Positions 39,636-54,429 of a stretch of DNA of 64,000 bases are shown piece by piece. The translations under genes were made by a program, and so were the position numbers. Below the pieces are notes generated by a model, which saw only the letters and a list, made by a program, of their open reading frames with translations, ran no database searches and was not told the DNA's origin. Each line of letters begins with the position of its first letter. The stretch's first letter is position 1. The stretch spans positions 13,020,001 to 13,084,000 of the forward strand of contig OZ176052.1 in the NCBI GenBank assembly GCA_964247055.1. Direction: 5' to 3'. Source of the stretch: Paragordius varius. Lineage: Eukaryota; Nematomorpha.

Positions 39636-40724
39636 ACATTCTCTTAGTAGGACTACATCAAAATATAGAGATAGTTTGGCAAACTCTTTCATATCCGATT
39701 TTTACAACGATACTTTAAAAATTATGGTATTAAACCAGTCGCATCAATACTCAAGTTAAACTTTGTCCTTAAAAATCGGATATTGGTCACCGGTGAACAA
39801 AACTATTTTTTATACATACTCTTAGCAAGACTACATCAAAATATAGAGATAGTTTGACAAACTCTTTCATATCCGATTTTTACAACGATACTTTAAAAAT
39901 TAATGTATAAAACTGGTCGTATCAATAAATCGCATCAATACTCAAGTTAAACTTTGTCCTTAAAAATCGAATATTGGTCACCGGTGAACAAAATTATTTT
40001 TTATACATTCTCTTAGTAAGACTACATCAAAATATAGAGATAGTTTGACAAACTCTATATCCGATTATTACAAGGATACATTAAAAATTAGTGTATAAAA
40101 CTAGTCGCATCAATACTCAAGTTAAATTTTGTCCTTAAAAATGGGATATTGATCACCGGTGAACAAAACTATTTTTTATACATTCTCTTAGTAAGTCTAC
40201 ATCAAAATATAGAAATAGTTTGACAAACTCTTTCATATCCGATTTTTACAACGATACTTTAATAATTAATGTATAAAACTAGTCGTATCAATAAATCGCA
40301 TCAATACTCAAGTTAAACTTTGTCCTTAAAAATCGGATATTGGTCACCGGTGAACAAAATTATTTTTTATACATTCTCTTAGTAGGACTACATCAAAATA
40401 TAGAGATAGTTTGACAAACTCTTTCATATCCGATTTTTACAACGATACTTTAAAAATTAATGTATTAAACTAGTCGCATCAATACTCAAGTTAAACTTTG
40501 TCCTTGAAAATCGGATATTGGTCACCGGTGAACAAAATTATTTTTTATACATTCTCTTAGCAAGACTACATCAAAATATAGAGATAGTTTGGCAAACTCT
40601 TTCATCCGATTTTTACAACGATACTTTAAAAATTAATGTATTAAACTAGTCGCATCAATACTCAAGTTAAACTTTGTCCTTGAAAATCGGATATTGGTCA
40701 CCGGTGAACAAAATTATTTTTTAT
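39636..40724 (+). repeat. 1089-bp 6-mer HOR, copy 1
   Basis: Order: gtaggac/ttggc with atggtattaaaccag; acatactcttagcaag with actggtcgtatc and the 13-bp insertion; gtaagac with ctctatatccgattattacaagg (short unit, 40061); gtaagtctac with ttaataatt and the 13-bp insertion; gtaggac/gtttgac with ccttgaaaatcgg; gcaagac/ttggc with tttcatccg. Other copies start at 42895, 44871 and 45960. The sixth monomer of this copy has gtattaaactag and ccttgaaaatcgg, unlike the others, which have aatattcaag. Confidence 0.88.
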
Positions 40725-41814
40725 ACATTCTCTTAGCAAGACTACATCAAAATATAGAGATAGTTTGGCAAACTCTTTCATCCGATTTTTACAACGATAC
40801 TTTAAAAATTAATGTATAAAACTAGTCGCATCAATATTCAAGTTAAACTTTGTCCTTAAAAATCGGATATTGGTCACCGGTGAACAAAACTATTTTTTAT
40901 ACATACTCTTAGCAAGACTACATCAAAATATAGAGATAATTTGACAAACTCTTTCATATCCGATTTTTACAACGATACTTTAAAAATTAATGTATAAAAC
41001 TAGGCGTATCAATAAATCGCATCAATACTCAAGTTAAACTTTGTCCTTAAAAATCGGATATTGGTCATTGGTGAACAAAATTAATTTTTATACATTCTCT
41101 TAGTAGGACTACATCAAAATATATAGATAGTTTGGCAAACTGTTTCATATCCGATTTTTACAACGATACTTTAAAAATTAATGTATTAAACTAGTCGCAT
41201 CAATACTCAAGTTAAACTTTGTCCTTGAAAATCGGATATTGGTCACCGGTGAACAAAATTATTTTTTATACATTCTCTTAGCAAGACTACATCAAAATAT
41301 AGAGATAGTTTGGCAAACTCTTTCATCCGATTTTTACAACGATACTTTAAAATATAATGTATAAAACTAGTCGCATCAATATTCAAGTTAAACTTTGTCC
41401 TTAAAAATCGGATATTGGTCACCGGTGAACAAAACTATTTTTTATACATACTCTTAGCAAGACTACATCAAAATATAGAGATAATTTGACAAACTCTTTC
41501 ATATCCGATTTTTACAACGATACTTTAAAAATTAATGTATAAAACTAGGCGTATCAATAAATCGCATCAATACTCAAGTTAAACTTTGTCCTTAAAAATC
41601 GGATATTGGTCATTGGTGAACAAAATTAATTTTTATACATTCTCTTAGTAGGACTACATCAAAATATATAGATAGTTTGGCAAACTGTTTCATATCCGAT
41701 TTTTACAACGATACTTTAAAAATTAATGTAAAAAACTAGTCGCATCAATACTCAAGTTAAACTTTGTCCTTAAAAATCGAATATTGGTCACCGGTGAACA
41801 AAATTATTTTTTAT
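40725..41814 (+). repeat. 545-bp 3-mer HOR, second pair
   Basis: Starts at 40725 and 41270 are 545 bp apart, and acatactc heads are at 40901 and 41446. Monomer order and private variants equal those of 38013-39102, 2712 bp upstream, including the gtaaaaaactag substitution in the last monomer. One unit has aaaatataatg (about 41350) not seen in its partner. The block has thus been copied as a pair. Confidence 0.87.
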
Positions 41815-42894
41815 ACATTCTCTTAGTAAGACTACATCAAAATATAGAAATAGTTTGACAAACTCTTTCATATCCGATTTTTACAACGATACTTTAAAAA
41901 TTAATGTATTAAACTAGTCGCATCAATACTCAAGTTAAACTTTGTCCTTAAAAATCGGATATTGGTCACCGGTGAACAAAACTATTTTTTATACATACTC
42001 TTAGCAAGACTACATCAAAATATAGAGATAATTTGACAAACTCTTTCATATCCGATTTTTACAACGATACTTTAAAAATTAATGTATAAAACTAGGCGTA
42101 TCAATAAATCGCATCAATACTCAAGTTAAACTTTGTCCTTAAAAATCGGATATTGGTCATTGGTGAACAAAATTAATTTTTATACATTCTCTTAGTAGGA
42201 CTACATCAAAATATATAGATAGTTTGGCAAACTGTTTCATATCCGATTTTTACAACGATACTTTAAAAATTAATGTAAAAAACTAGTCGCATCAATACTC
42301 AAGTTAAACTTTGTCCTTAAAAATCGAATATTGGTCACCGGTGAACAAAATTATTTTTTATACATTCTCTTAGTAAGACTACATCAAAATATAGAAATAG
42401 TTTGACAAACTCTTTCATATCCGATTTTTACAACGATACTTTAAAAATTAATGTATTAAACTAGTCGCATCAATACTCAAGTTAAACATTGTCCTTGAAA
42501 ATCGGATATTGGTCACCGGTAAACAAAAAATTTTTTTTATACATTCTCTTAGCAAGACTACATCAAAATATAGAAATAGTTTGACAAACTCTTTCATATC
42601 CGATTTTTACAACGATACTTTAAAAATTAATGTATAAAAGTAGTCGCATCAATACTCAAGTCAAATTATGTCCTTAAAAATCGGATATTGGTCACCGGTG
42701 AACAAAATTATTTTTTATACATTCTCTTAGCAAGACTACACTAAAATATAGAGATAGTTTGGCAAACTCTTTCATCCGATTTTTACAACGATACTTTAAA
42801 AATTAATGTATAAAACTAGTCGCATCAATACTCAAGTTAAACTTTGTCCTTAAAAATCGAATATTGGTCACCGGTGAACAAAATTATTTTTTAT
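41815..42894 (+). repeat. Linking monomers with aaacattg and acactaaaa markers
   Basis: Includes an acatactc monomer (41993), a unit with tcattggtga, a monomer with aaacattgtccttg (42484), a unit with accggtaaacaaaaaattt and a long T run, a unit with aagtagtcgc/agtcaaattatgtcc, and a gcaagactacacta unit (42738). The last four also occur at 39225-39635 and 44460-44870, giving spacings of 3259 and 1976 bp. They form a mobile cassette joined to the front of three of the 1089-bp HOR copies. Confidence 0.82.
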
Positions 42895-43983
42895 ACATTC
42901 TCTTAGTAGGACTACATCAAAATATAGAGATAGTTTGGCAAACTCTTTCATATCCGATTTTTACAACGATACTTTAAAAATTATGGTATTAAACCAGTCG
43001 CATCAATACTCAAGTTAAACTTTGTCCTTAAAAATCGGATATTGGTCACCGGTGAACAAAACTATTTTTTATACATACTCTTAGCAAGACTACATCAAAA
43101 TATAGAGATAGTTTGACAAACTCTTTCATATCCGATTTTTACAACGATACTTTAAAAATTAATGTATAAAACTGGTCGTATCAATAAATCGCATCAATAC
43201 TCAAGTTAAACTTTGTCCTTAAAAATCGAATATTGGTCACCGGTGAACAAAATTATTTTTTATACATTCTCTTAGTAAGACTACATCAAAATATAGAGAT
43301 AGTTTGACAAACTCTATATCCGATTATTACAAGGATACATTAAAAATTAGTGTATAAAACTAGTCGCATCAATACTCAAGTTAAATTTTGTCCTTAAAAA
43401 TGGGATATTGATCACCGGTGAACAAAACTATTTTTTATACATTCTCTTAGTAAGTCTACATCAAAATATAGAAATAGTTTGACAAACTCTTTCATATCCG
43501 ATTTTTACAACGATACTTTAATAATTAATGTATAAAACTAGTCGTATCAATAAATCGCATCAATACTCAAGTTAAACTTTGTCCTTAAAAATCGGATATT
43601 GGTCACCGGTGAACAAAATTATTTTTTATACATTCTCTTAGTAGGACTACATCAAAATATAGAGATAGTTTGACAAACTCTTTCATATCCGATTTTTACA
43701 ACGATACTTTAAAAATTAATGTATTAAACTAGTCGCATCAATACTCAAGTTAAACTTTGTCCTTGAAAATCGGATATTGGTCACCGGTGAACAAAATTAT
43801 TTTTTATACATTCTCTTAGCAAGACTACATCAAAATATAGAGATAGTTTGGCAAACTCTTTCATCCGATTTTTACAACGATACTTTAAAAATTAATGTAT
43901 AAAACTAGTCGCATCAATATTCAAGTTAAACTTTGTCCTTAAAAATCGGATATTGGTCACCGGTGAACAAAACTATTTTTTAT
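42895..43983 (+). repeat. 1089-bp 6-mer HOR, copy 2
   Basis: Same six monomers as 39636-40724, 3259 bp downstream, with the attattacaagg marker at 43320. The sixth monomer has aatattcaag and leads into an acatactc monomer at 43984, exactly 1089 bp from the start. That following monomer is a hybrid: acatactc head with ttggc and the aagtagtcgc/agtcaaattatg body of the next cassette. Confidence 0.88.
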
Positions 43984-44870
43984 ACATACTCTTAGCAAGA
44001 CTACATCAAAATATAGAGATAGTTTGGCAAACTCTTTCATATCCGATTTTTACAACGATACTTTAAAAATTAATGTATAAAAGTAGTCGCATCAATACTC
44101 AAGTCAAATTATGTCCTTAAAAATCGGATATTGGTCACCGGTGAACAAAATTATTTTTTATACATTCTCTTAGCAAGACTACACTAAAATATAGAGATAG
44201 TTTGGCAAACTCTTTCATCCGATTTTTACAACGATACTTTAAAAATTAATGTATAAAACTAGTCGCATCAATACTCAAGTTAAACTTTGTCCTTAAAAAT
44301 CGAATATTGGTCACCGGTGAACAAAATTATTTTTTATACATTCTCTTAGTAAGACTACATCAAAATATAGAAATAGTTTGACAAACTCTTTCATATCCGA
44401 TTTTTACAACGATACTTTAAAAATTAATGTATTAAACTAGTCGCATCAATACTCAAGTTAAACATTGTCCTTGAAAATCGGATATTGGTCACCGGTAAAC
44501 AAAAAATTTTTTTTATACATTCTCTTAGCAAGACTACATCAAAATATAGAAATAGTTTGACAAACTCTTTCATATCCGATTTTTACAACGATACTTTAAA
44601 AATTAATGTATAAAAGTAGTCGCATCAATACTCAAGTCAAATTATGTCCTTAAAAATCGGATATTGGTCACCGGTGAACAAAATTATTTTTTATACATTC
44701 TCTTAGCAAGACTACACTAAAATATAGAGATAGTTTGGCAAACTCTTTCATCCGATTTTTACAACGATACTTTAAAAATTAATGTATAAAACTAGTCGCA
44801 TCAATACTCAAGTTAAACTTTGTCCTTAAAAATCGAATATTGGTCACCGGTGAACAAAATTATTTTTTAT

Positions 44871-47048
44871 ACATTCTCTTAGTAGGACTACATCAAAATA
44901 TAGAGATAGTTTGGCAAACTCTTTCATATCCGATTTTTACAACGATACTTTAAAAATTATGGTATTAAACCAGTCGCATCAATACTCAAGTTAAACTTTG
45001 TCCTTAAAAATCGGATATTGGTCACCGGTGAACAAAACTATTTTTTATACATACTCTTAGCAAGACTACATCAAAATATAGAGATAGTTTGACAAACTCT
45101 TTCATATCCGATTTTTACAACGATACTTTAAAAATTAATGTATAAAACTGGTCGTATCAATAAATCGCATCAATACTCAAGTTAAACTTTGTCCTTAAAA
45201 ATCGAATATTGGTCACCGGTGAACAAAATTATTTTTTATACATTCTCTTAGTAAGACTACATCAAAATATAGAGATAGTTTGACAAACTCTATATCCGAT
45301 TATTACAAGGATACATTAAAAATTAGTGTATAAAACTAGTCGCATCAATACTCAAGTTAAATTTTGTCCTTAAAAATGGGATATTGATCACCGGTGAACA
45401 AAACTATTTTTTATACATTCTCTTAGTAAGTCTACATCAAAATATAGAAATAGTTTGACAAACTCTTTCATATCCGATTTTTACAACGATACTTTAATAA
45501 TTAATGTATAAAACTAGTCGTATCAATAAATCGCATCAATACTCAAGTTAAACTTTGTCCTTAAAAATCGGATATTGGTCACCGGTGAACAAAATTATTT
45601 TTTATACATTCTCTTAGTAGGACTACATCAAAATATAGAGATAGTTTGACAAACTCTTTCATATCCGATTTTTACAACGATACTTTAAAAATTAATGTAT
45701 TAAACTAGTCGCATCAATACTCAAGTTAAACTTTGTCCTTGAAAATCGGATATTGGTCACCGGTGAACAAAATTATTTTTTATACATTCTCTTAGCAAGA
45801 CTACATCAAAATATAGAGATAGTTTGGCAAACTCTTTCATCCGATTTTTACAACGATACTTTAAAAATTAATGTATAAAACTAGTCGCATCAATATTCAA
45901 GTTAAACTTTGTCCTTAAAAATCGGATATTGGTCACCGGTGAACAAAACTATTTTTTATACATACTCTTAGCAAGACTACATCAAAATATAGAGATAGTT
46001 TGGCAAACTCTTTCATATCCGATTTTTACAACGATACTTTAAAAATTATGGTATTAAACCAGTCGCATCAATACTCAAGTTAAACTTTGTCCTTAAAAAT
46101 CGGATATTGGTCACCGGTGAACAAAACTATTTTTTATACATACTCTTAGCAAGACTACATCAAAATATAGAGATAGTTTGACAAACTCTTTCATATCCGA
46201 TTTTTACAACGATACTTTAAAAATTAATGTATAAAACTGGTCGTATCAATAAATCGCATCAATACTCAAGTTAAACTTTGTCCTTAAAAATCGAATATTG
46301 GTCACCGGTGAACAAAATTATTTTTTATACATTCTCTTAGTAAGACTACATCAAAATATAGAGATAGTTTGACAAACTCTATATCCGATTATTACAAGGA
46401 TACATTAAAAATTAGTGTATAAAACTAGTCGCATCAATACTCAAGTTAAATTTTGTCCTTAAAAATGGGATATTGATCACCGGTGAACAAAACTATTTTT
46501 TATACATTCTCTTAGTAAGTCTACATCAAAATATAGAAATAGTTTGACAAACTCTTTCATATCCGATTTTTACAACGATACTTTAATAATTAATGTATAA
46601 AACTAGTCGTATCAATAAATCGCATCAATACTCAAGTTAAACTTTGTCCTTAAAAATCGGATATTGGTCACCGGTGAACAAAATTATTTTTTATACATTC
46701 TCTTAGTAGGACTACATCAAAATATAGAGATAGTTTGACAAACTCTTTCATATCCGATTTTTACAACGATACTTTAAAAATTAATGTATTAAACTAGTCG
46801 CATCAATACTCAAGTTAAACTTTGTCCTTGAAAATCGGATATTGGTCACCGGTGAACAAAATTATTTTTTATACATTCTCTTAGCAAGACTACATCAAAA
46901 TATAGAGATAGTTTGGCAAACTCTTTCATCCGATTTTTACAACGATACTTTAAAAATTAATGTATAAAACTAGTCGCATCAATATTCAAGTTAAACTTTG
47001 TCCTTAAAAATCGGATATTGGTCACCGGTGAACAAAACTATTTTTTAT
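44871..47048 (+). repeat. 1089-bp 6-mer HOR, copies 3 and 4 in tandem
   Basis: Starts at 44871 and 45960 and the following boundary at 47049 are each 1089 bp apart. The attattacaagg marker is at 45296 and 46385. The only consistent difference is the head of the first monomer: acattctcttagtagg in copy 3, acatactcttagcaag in copy 4, as expected if the duplication junction fell inside a monomer. This is the clearest recent tandem HOR amplification in the window. Confidence 0.92.
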
Positions 47049-48685
47049 ACATACTCTTAGCAAGACTACATCAAAATATAGAGATAATTTGACAAACTCT
47101 TTCATATCCGATTTTTACAACGATACTTTAAAAATTAATGTATAAAACTAGGCGTATCAATAAATCGCATCAATACTCAAGTTAAACTTTGTCCTTAAAA
47201 ATCGGATATTGGTCATCGGTGAACAAAATTAATTTTTATACATTCTCTTAGTAGGACTACATCAAAATATATAGATAGTTTGGCAAACTGTTTCATATCC
47301 GATTTTTACAACGATACTTTAAAAATTAATGTAAAAAACTAGTCGCATCAATACTCAAGTTAAACTTTGTCCTTAAAAATCGAATATTGGTCACCGGTGA
47401 ACAAAATTATTTTTTATACATTCTCTTAGTAAGACTACATCAAAATATAGAAATAGTTTGACAAACTCTTTCATATCCGATTTTTACAACGATACTTTAA
47501 AAATTAATGTATTAAACTAGTCGCATCAATACTCAAGTTAAACTTTGTCCTTGAAAATCGGATATTGGTCACCGGTAAACAAAAAATTTTTTTTATACAT
47601 TCTCTTAGCAAGACTACATCAAAATATAGAAATAGTTTGACAAACTCTTTCATATCCGATTTTTACAACGATACTTTAAAAATTAATGTATTAAAATAGT
47701 CGCATCAATACTCAAGTTAAACTTTGTCCTTAAAAATCGGATATTGGTCACCGGTGAACAAAATTATTTTTTATACATTCTCTTAGCAAGACTACATCAA
47801 AATATAGAGATAGTTTGACAAACTCTTTCATATCCGATTTTTACAACGATACTTTAAAAATTAATGTATAAAACTGGTCGTATCAATAAATCGCATCAAT
47901 ACTCAAGTTAAACTTTGTCCTTAAAAATCGAATATTGGTCACCGGTGAACAAAATTATTTTTTATACATTCTCTTAGTAAGACTACATCAAAATATAGAG
48001 ATAGTTTGACAAACTCTATATCCGATTATTACAAGGATACTTTAAAAATTAGTGTATAAAACTAGTCGCATCAATACTCAAGTTAAATTTTGTCCTTAAA
48101 AATGGGATATTGATCACCGGTGAACAAAACTATTTTTTATACATTCTCTTAGTAAGTCTACATCAAAATATAGAAATAGTTTGACAAACTCTTTCATATC
48201 CGATTTTTACAACGATACTTTAAAAATTAATGTATAAAACTAGTCGTATCAATAAATCGCATCAATACTCAAGTTAAACTTTGTCCTTAAAAATCGGATA
48301 TTGGTCACCGGTGAACAAAATTATTTTTTATACATTCTCTTAGTAGGACTACATCAAAATATAGAGATAGTTTGACAAACTCTTTCATATCCGATTTTTA
48401 CAACGATACTTTAAAAATTAATGTATTAAACTAGTCGCATCAATACTCAAGTTAAACTTTGTCCTTGAAAATCGGATATTGGTCACCGGTGAACAAAATT
48501 ATTTTTTATACATTCTCTTAGCAAGACTACATCAAAATATAGAGATAGTTTGGCAAACTCTTTCATCCGATTTTTACAACGATACTTTAAAAATTAATGT
48601 ATAAAACTAGTCGCATCAATATTCAAGTTAAACTTTGTCCTTAAAAATCGGATATTGGTCACCGGTGAACAAAACTATTTTTTAT
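47049..48685 (+). repeat. Linking monomers and diverged 1089-type unit
   Basis: Starts with an acatactc/gataatttgac monomer whose palindrome is tcatcggtga (47212), intermediate between tcaccggtga and tcattggtga. Then come atatatagatag, a ccttgaaaatcgg unit, a long-T-run unit with gtattaaaatag, and from 47775 the diverged 1089-type succession with attattacaagg at 48022. Its order matches about 37.1-38.2 kb closely. Confidence 0.8.
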
Positions 48686-51600
48686 ACATACTCTTAGCAA
48701 GACTACATAAAAATATAGAGATAATTTGACAAACTCTTTCATATCCGATTTTTACAACGATACTTTAAAAATTAATGTATAAAACTAGGCGTATCAATAA
48801 ATCGCATCAATACTCAAGTTAAACTTTGTCCTTAAAAATCGGATATTGGTCATTGGTGAACAAAATTAATTTTTATACATTCTCTTAGTAGGACTACATC
48901 AAAATATATAGATAGTTTGGCAAACTGTTTCATATCCGATTTTTACAACGATACTTTAAAAATTAATGTAAAAAACTAGTCGCATCAATACTCAAGTTAA
49001 ACTTTGTCCTTAAAAATCGAATATTGGTCACCGGTGAACAAAATTATTTTTTATACATTCTCTTAGTAAGACTACATCAAAATATAGAAATAGTTTGACA
49101 AACTCTTTCATATCCGATTTTTACAACGATACTTTAAAAATTATGGTATTAAACCAGTCGCATCAATACTCAAGTTAAACTTTGTCCTTAAAAATCGAAT
49201 ATTGGTCACCGGTGAACAAAATTTTTTTTTATACATTCTCTTAGTAATACTACATCAAAATATAGAAATAGTTTGACAAACTCTTTCATATCCGATTTTT
49301 ACAACGATACTTTAAAAATTAATGTATTAAACTAGTCGCATCAATACTCTAGTTAAACTTTGTCCTTAAAAATCGGATATTGGTCGCCGGTGAACAAAAT
49401 TATTTTTTATACATTCTCTTATTAGGACTACATAAATATAGAGATAGTTTGGCAAACTCTTTCATATCCGATTTTTACAACGATACTTTAAAAATTAATG
49501 TATTAAACTAGTCGCATCAATACTCTAGTTAAACTTTGTCCTTAAAAATCGGATATTGGTCGCCGGTGAACAAAATTATTTTTTATACATTCTCTTAGTA
49601 AGACTACATAAAATATAGAGATAGTTTGACAAACTCTTTCATATCCGATTTTTACAACGATACTTTAAAAATTAATGTATTAAACTAGTCGCATCAATAC
49701 TCAAGTTAAACTTTGTCCTTAAAAATCGGATATTGGTCACCGGTGAACAAAATAATTTTTTATACATTCTCTTAGTAAGACTACATCAAAATATAGAAAT
49801 AGTTTGACAAACTCTTTCATATCCGATTTTTAAAACGATACTTTAAAAATTAATGTATTAAACTAGTCGCATCAATACTCAAGTTAAACTTTGTCCTTAA
49901 AAATCGGATATTGGTCACCGGTGAACAAAATAATTTTTTATACATTCTCTTAGTAAGACTACATCAAAATATAGAAATAGTTTGACAAACTCTTTCATAT
50001 CCGATTTTTAAAACGATACTTTAAAAATTAATGTATTAAACTAGTCGCATCAATACTCAAGTTAAACTTTGTCCTTAAAAATCGGATATTGGTCACCGGT
50101 GAACAAAATAATTTTTTATACATTCTCTTAGTAACACTACATCAAAATATAGAAATAGTTTGACAAACTCTTTCATATCCGATTTTTACAACGATACTTT
50201 AAAAATTAATGTATTAAACTAGTCGCATCAATACTCTAGTTAAACTTTGTCCTTAAAAATCGGATATTGGTCGCCGGTGAACAAAATTATTTTTTATACA
50301 TTCTCTTAATAGGACTACATAAATATAGAGATAGTTTGGCAAACTGTTTCATATCCGATTTTTACAACGATACTTTAAAAATTAATGTATAAAACTAGGC
50401 GTATCAATAAATCGCATCAATACTCAAGTTAAACTTTGTCCTTAAAAATCGGATATTGGTCACCGGTGAACAAAATTAATTTTTATACATTCTCTTAGTA
50501 GGACTACATCAAAATATAGAGATAGTTTGGCAAACTGTTTCATATCCGATTTTTACAACGATACTTTAAAAATTAATGTATAAAACTAGTCGCATCAATA
50601 CTCAAGTTAAACTTTGTCCTTAAAAATCGGATATTGGTCACCGGTGAATAAAATTATTTTTCATACATTCTCTTAGTAAGACTACATCAAAATATAGAAA
50701 TAGTTTGACAAACTCTTTCATATCCGATTTTTAAAACGATACTTTAAAAATTAATGTATTAAACTAGTCGCATCAATACTCAAGTTAAACTTTGTCCTTA
50801 AAAATCGGATATTGGTCACCGGTAAACAAAATAATTTTTTATACATTCTCTTAGTAAGACTACATCAAAATATAGAAATAGTTTGACAAACTCTTTCATA
50901 TCCGATTTTTACAACGATACTTTAAAAATTAATGTATTAAACTAGTCGCATCAATACTCAAGTTAAACTTTGTCCTTAAAAATCGGATATTGGTCACCGG
51001 TGAACAAAACTATTTTTTATACATACTCTTAGCAAGACTACATCAAAATATAGAGATAATTTGACAAACTCTTTCATATCCGATTTTTACAACGATACTT
51101 TAAAAATTATGGTATTAAACCAGTCGCATCAATACTCAAGTTAAACTTTGTCCTTAAAAATCGGATATTGGTCACCGGTGAACAAAACTATTTTTTATAC
51201 ATACTCTTAGCAAGACTACATCAAAATATAGAGATAATTTGACAAACTCTTTCATATCCGATTTTTACAACGATACTTTAAAAATTAATGTATAAAACTA
51301 GGCGTATCAATAAATCGCATCAATACTCAAGTTAAACTTTGTCCTTAAAAATCGGATATTGGTCACCGGTGAACAAAATTAATTTTTATACATTCTCTTA
51401 GTAGGACTACATCAAAATATATAGATAGTTTGGCAAACTGTTTCATATCCGATTTTTACAACGATACTTTAAAAATTAATGTAAAAAACTAGTCGCATCA
51501 ATACTCAAGTTAAACTTTGTCCTTAAAAATCGGATATTGGTCACCGGTGAACAAAATTAATTTTTATACATTCTCTTAGTAGGACTACATCAAAATATAG

Positions 51601-53336
51601 AGATAGTTTGGCAAACTGTTTCATATCCGATTTTTACAACGATACTTTAAAAATTAATGTATAAAACTAGTCGCATCAATACTCAAGTTAAACTTTGTCC
51701 TTAAAAATCGAATATTGGTCACCGGTGAACAAAATTTATTTTTATACATTCTCATAGTAAGACTACATCAAAATATAGAAATAGTTTGACAAACTCTTTC
51801 ATATCCGATTTTTACAACGATACTTTAAAAATTATGGTATTAAACTAGTCGCATCAATACTCAAGTTAAAATTTGTCCTTAAAAATCGAATATTGGTCAC
51901 CGGTGAACAAAATTATTTTTTATACATTCTCTTAGTAAGACTACATCAAAATATAGAAATAGTTTGACAAACTCTTTCATATCCGATTTTTAAAACGATA
52001 CTTTAAAAATTAATGTATTAAACTAGTCGCATCAATACTCAAGTTAAACTTTGTCCTTAAAAATCGGATATTGGTCACCGGTGAACAAAATAATTTTTTA
52101 TACATTCTCTTAGTAAGACTACATCAAAATATAGAAATAGTTTGACAAACTCTTTCATATCCGATTTTTACAACGATACTTTAAAAATTAATGTATTAAA
52201 CTAGTCGCATCAATACTCAAGTTAAACTTTGTCCTTAAAAATCGGATATTGGTCACCGGTGAATAAAATTATTTTTTATACATTCTCTTAGTAGGACTAC
52301 ATCAAAATATAGAGATAGTTTGGCAAACTGTTTCATATCCGATTTTTACAACGATATTTTAAAAATTAATGTATAAAACTAGTCACATCAATACTCAAGT
52401 TAAATTTTGTCCTTAAAAATGGGATATTGGTCACTGGAGAACAAAACTATTTTTTATACATTCTCTTAGTAAGACTACATCAAAATATAGAGATAGTTGG
52501 ACAAACTCTTTCATATCCGATTTTTACAACGATACTTTAAAAATTAATGTATTAAACTAGTCGCATTACTCAAGTTAAACTTTGTCCTTAAAAATCGAAT
52601 ATTGGTCACCGGTGAACAAAATTATTTTTTATACATTCTCTTAGTAAGACTACATCAAAATATAGAAATAGTTTGACAAACTCTTTCATATCCGATTTTT
52701 AAAACGATACTTTAAAAATTAATGTATTAAACTAGTCGCATCAATACTCAAGTTAAACTTTGTCCTTAAAAATGATATTGGTCACCGGTGAACAAAATAA
52801 TTTTTTATACATTCTAGTAAGACTACATCAAAATATAGAGATAGTTTGACAAACTGTTTCATATCCGATTTTTACAACGATACTTTAAAAATTAATGTAT
52901 AAAACTAGTCGCATCAATACTCAAGTTAAATTTTGTCCTTAAAAATGGGATATTGGTCACCGGTGAACAAAACTATTTTTTATACATTCTCTTAGTAAGA
53001 CTACATCAAAATATAGAGATAGTTTGACAAACTCTTTCATATCCGATTTTTACAACGATACTTTAAAAATTAATGTATTAAACTAGTCTCATTACTCAAG
53101 TTAAACTTTGTCATTAAAAATCGGATATTGGTCACCGGTGAAAAAAATTATTTTTTATACATTCTCTTAGTAAGACTACATCCAAATATAGAGATAGTTT
53201 TACAAACTCTTTCATATCCGATTTTTACAACGATACTTTAAAAATTAATGTGTTAAACTAGTCGCATCAATACTCAAGTTAAACTTTGTCCTTAAAAATC
53301 GGATAATGGTCACCGGTGAACAAAATTATTTTTTAT

Positions 53337-54429
53337 ACATTCTCTTAGTAAGACTACATCAAAATATAGAGATAGTTTGACAAACTCTTTCATATCCGAT
53401 TTATACAACGATACTTTAAAAATTAATGTATAAAACTAGTCGTATCAATAAATCGCATCAATACTAAAGTTAAACTTTGTCCTTAAAAATCGGATATTGG
53501 TCACGGGTGAACAAAATTATTTTTTATACATTCTCTTAGTAGGACTACATCAAAATATAGAGATAGTTTGACAAACTCTTTCATATCCGATTTTTACAAC
53601 GATACTTTAAAAATTATGGTATTAAACCAGTCGCATCAATACTCAAGTTAAACTTTGTCCTTAAAAATCGGATATTGGTCACCGGTGAACAAAACTATTT
53701 TTTATACATACTCTTAGCAAGACTACATCAAAATATAGAGATAATTTGACAAACTCTTTCATATCCGATTTTTACAACGATACTTTAAAAATTAATGTAT
53801 AAAACTAGGCGTATCAATAAATCGCATCAATACTCAAGTTAAACTTTGTCCTTAAAAATCGGATATTGGTCACCGGTGAACAAAATTAATTTTTATACAT
53901 TCTCTTAGTAGGACTACATCAAAATATATAGATAGTTTGGCAAACTGTTTCATATCCGATTTTTACAACGATACTTTAAAAATTAATGTAAAAAACTAGT
54001 CGCATCAATACTCAAGTTAAACTTTGTCCTTAAAAATCGGATATTGGTCACCGGTGAACAAAATTAATTTTTATACATTCTCTTAGTAGGACTACATCAA
54101 AATATAGAGATAGTTTGGCAAACTGTTTCATATCCGTTTTTACAACGATACTTTAAAAATTAATGTATAAAACTAGTCGCATCAATACTCAAGTTAAACT
54201 TAGTCCTTAAAAATCGAATATTGGTCACCGGTGAACAAAATTTATTTTTATACATTCTCTTAGTAAGACTACATCAAAATATAGAAATAGTTTGACAAAC
54301 TCTTTCATATCCGATTTTTACAACGATACTTTAAAAATTATGGTATTAAACCAGTCGCATCAATACTCAAGTTAAACTTTGTCCTTAAAAATCGGATATT
54401 GGTCACCGGTGAACAAAACTATTTTTTAT
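53337..54429 (+). repeat. 1094-type 6-mer, copy with partner at 55359
   Basis: Matches 55359-56452 at 2022 bp spacing: ggataatggtcacc just upstream (about 53302 and 55323), a left arm with one change (ccgatttatac), actaaagtt, tcacggg (53500 and 55522) and acatactc (53706 and 55728). It is the counterpart of 16546-17622 in copy 1 of duplicate C, where only one such unit precedes the HOR. One monomer has lost an A in the left arm (atatccgtttttac, about 54131). Confidence 0.85.
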
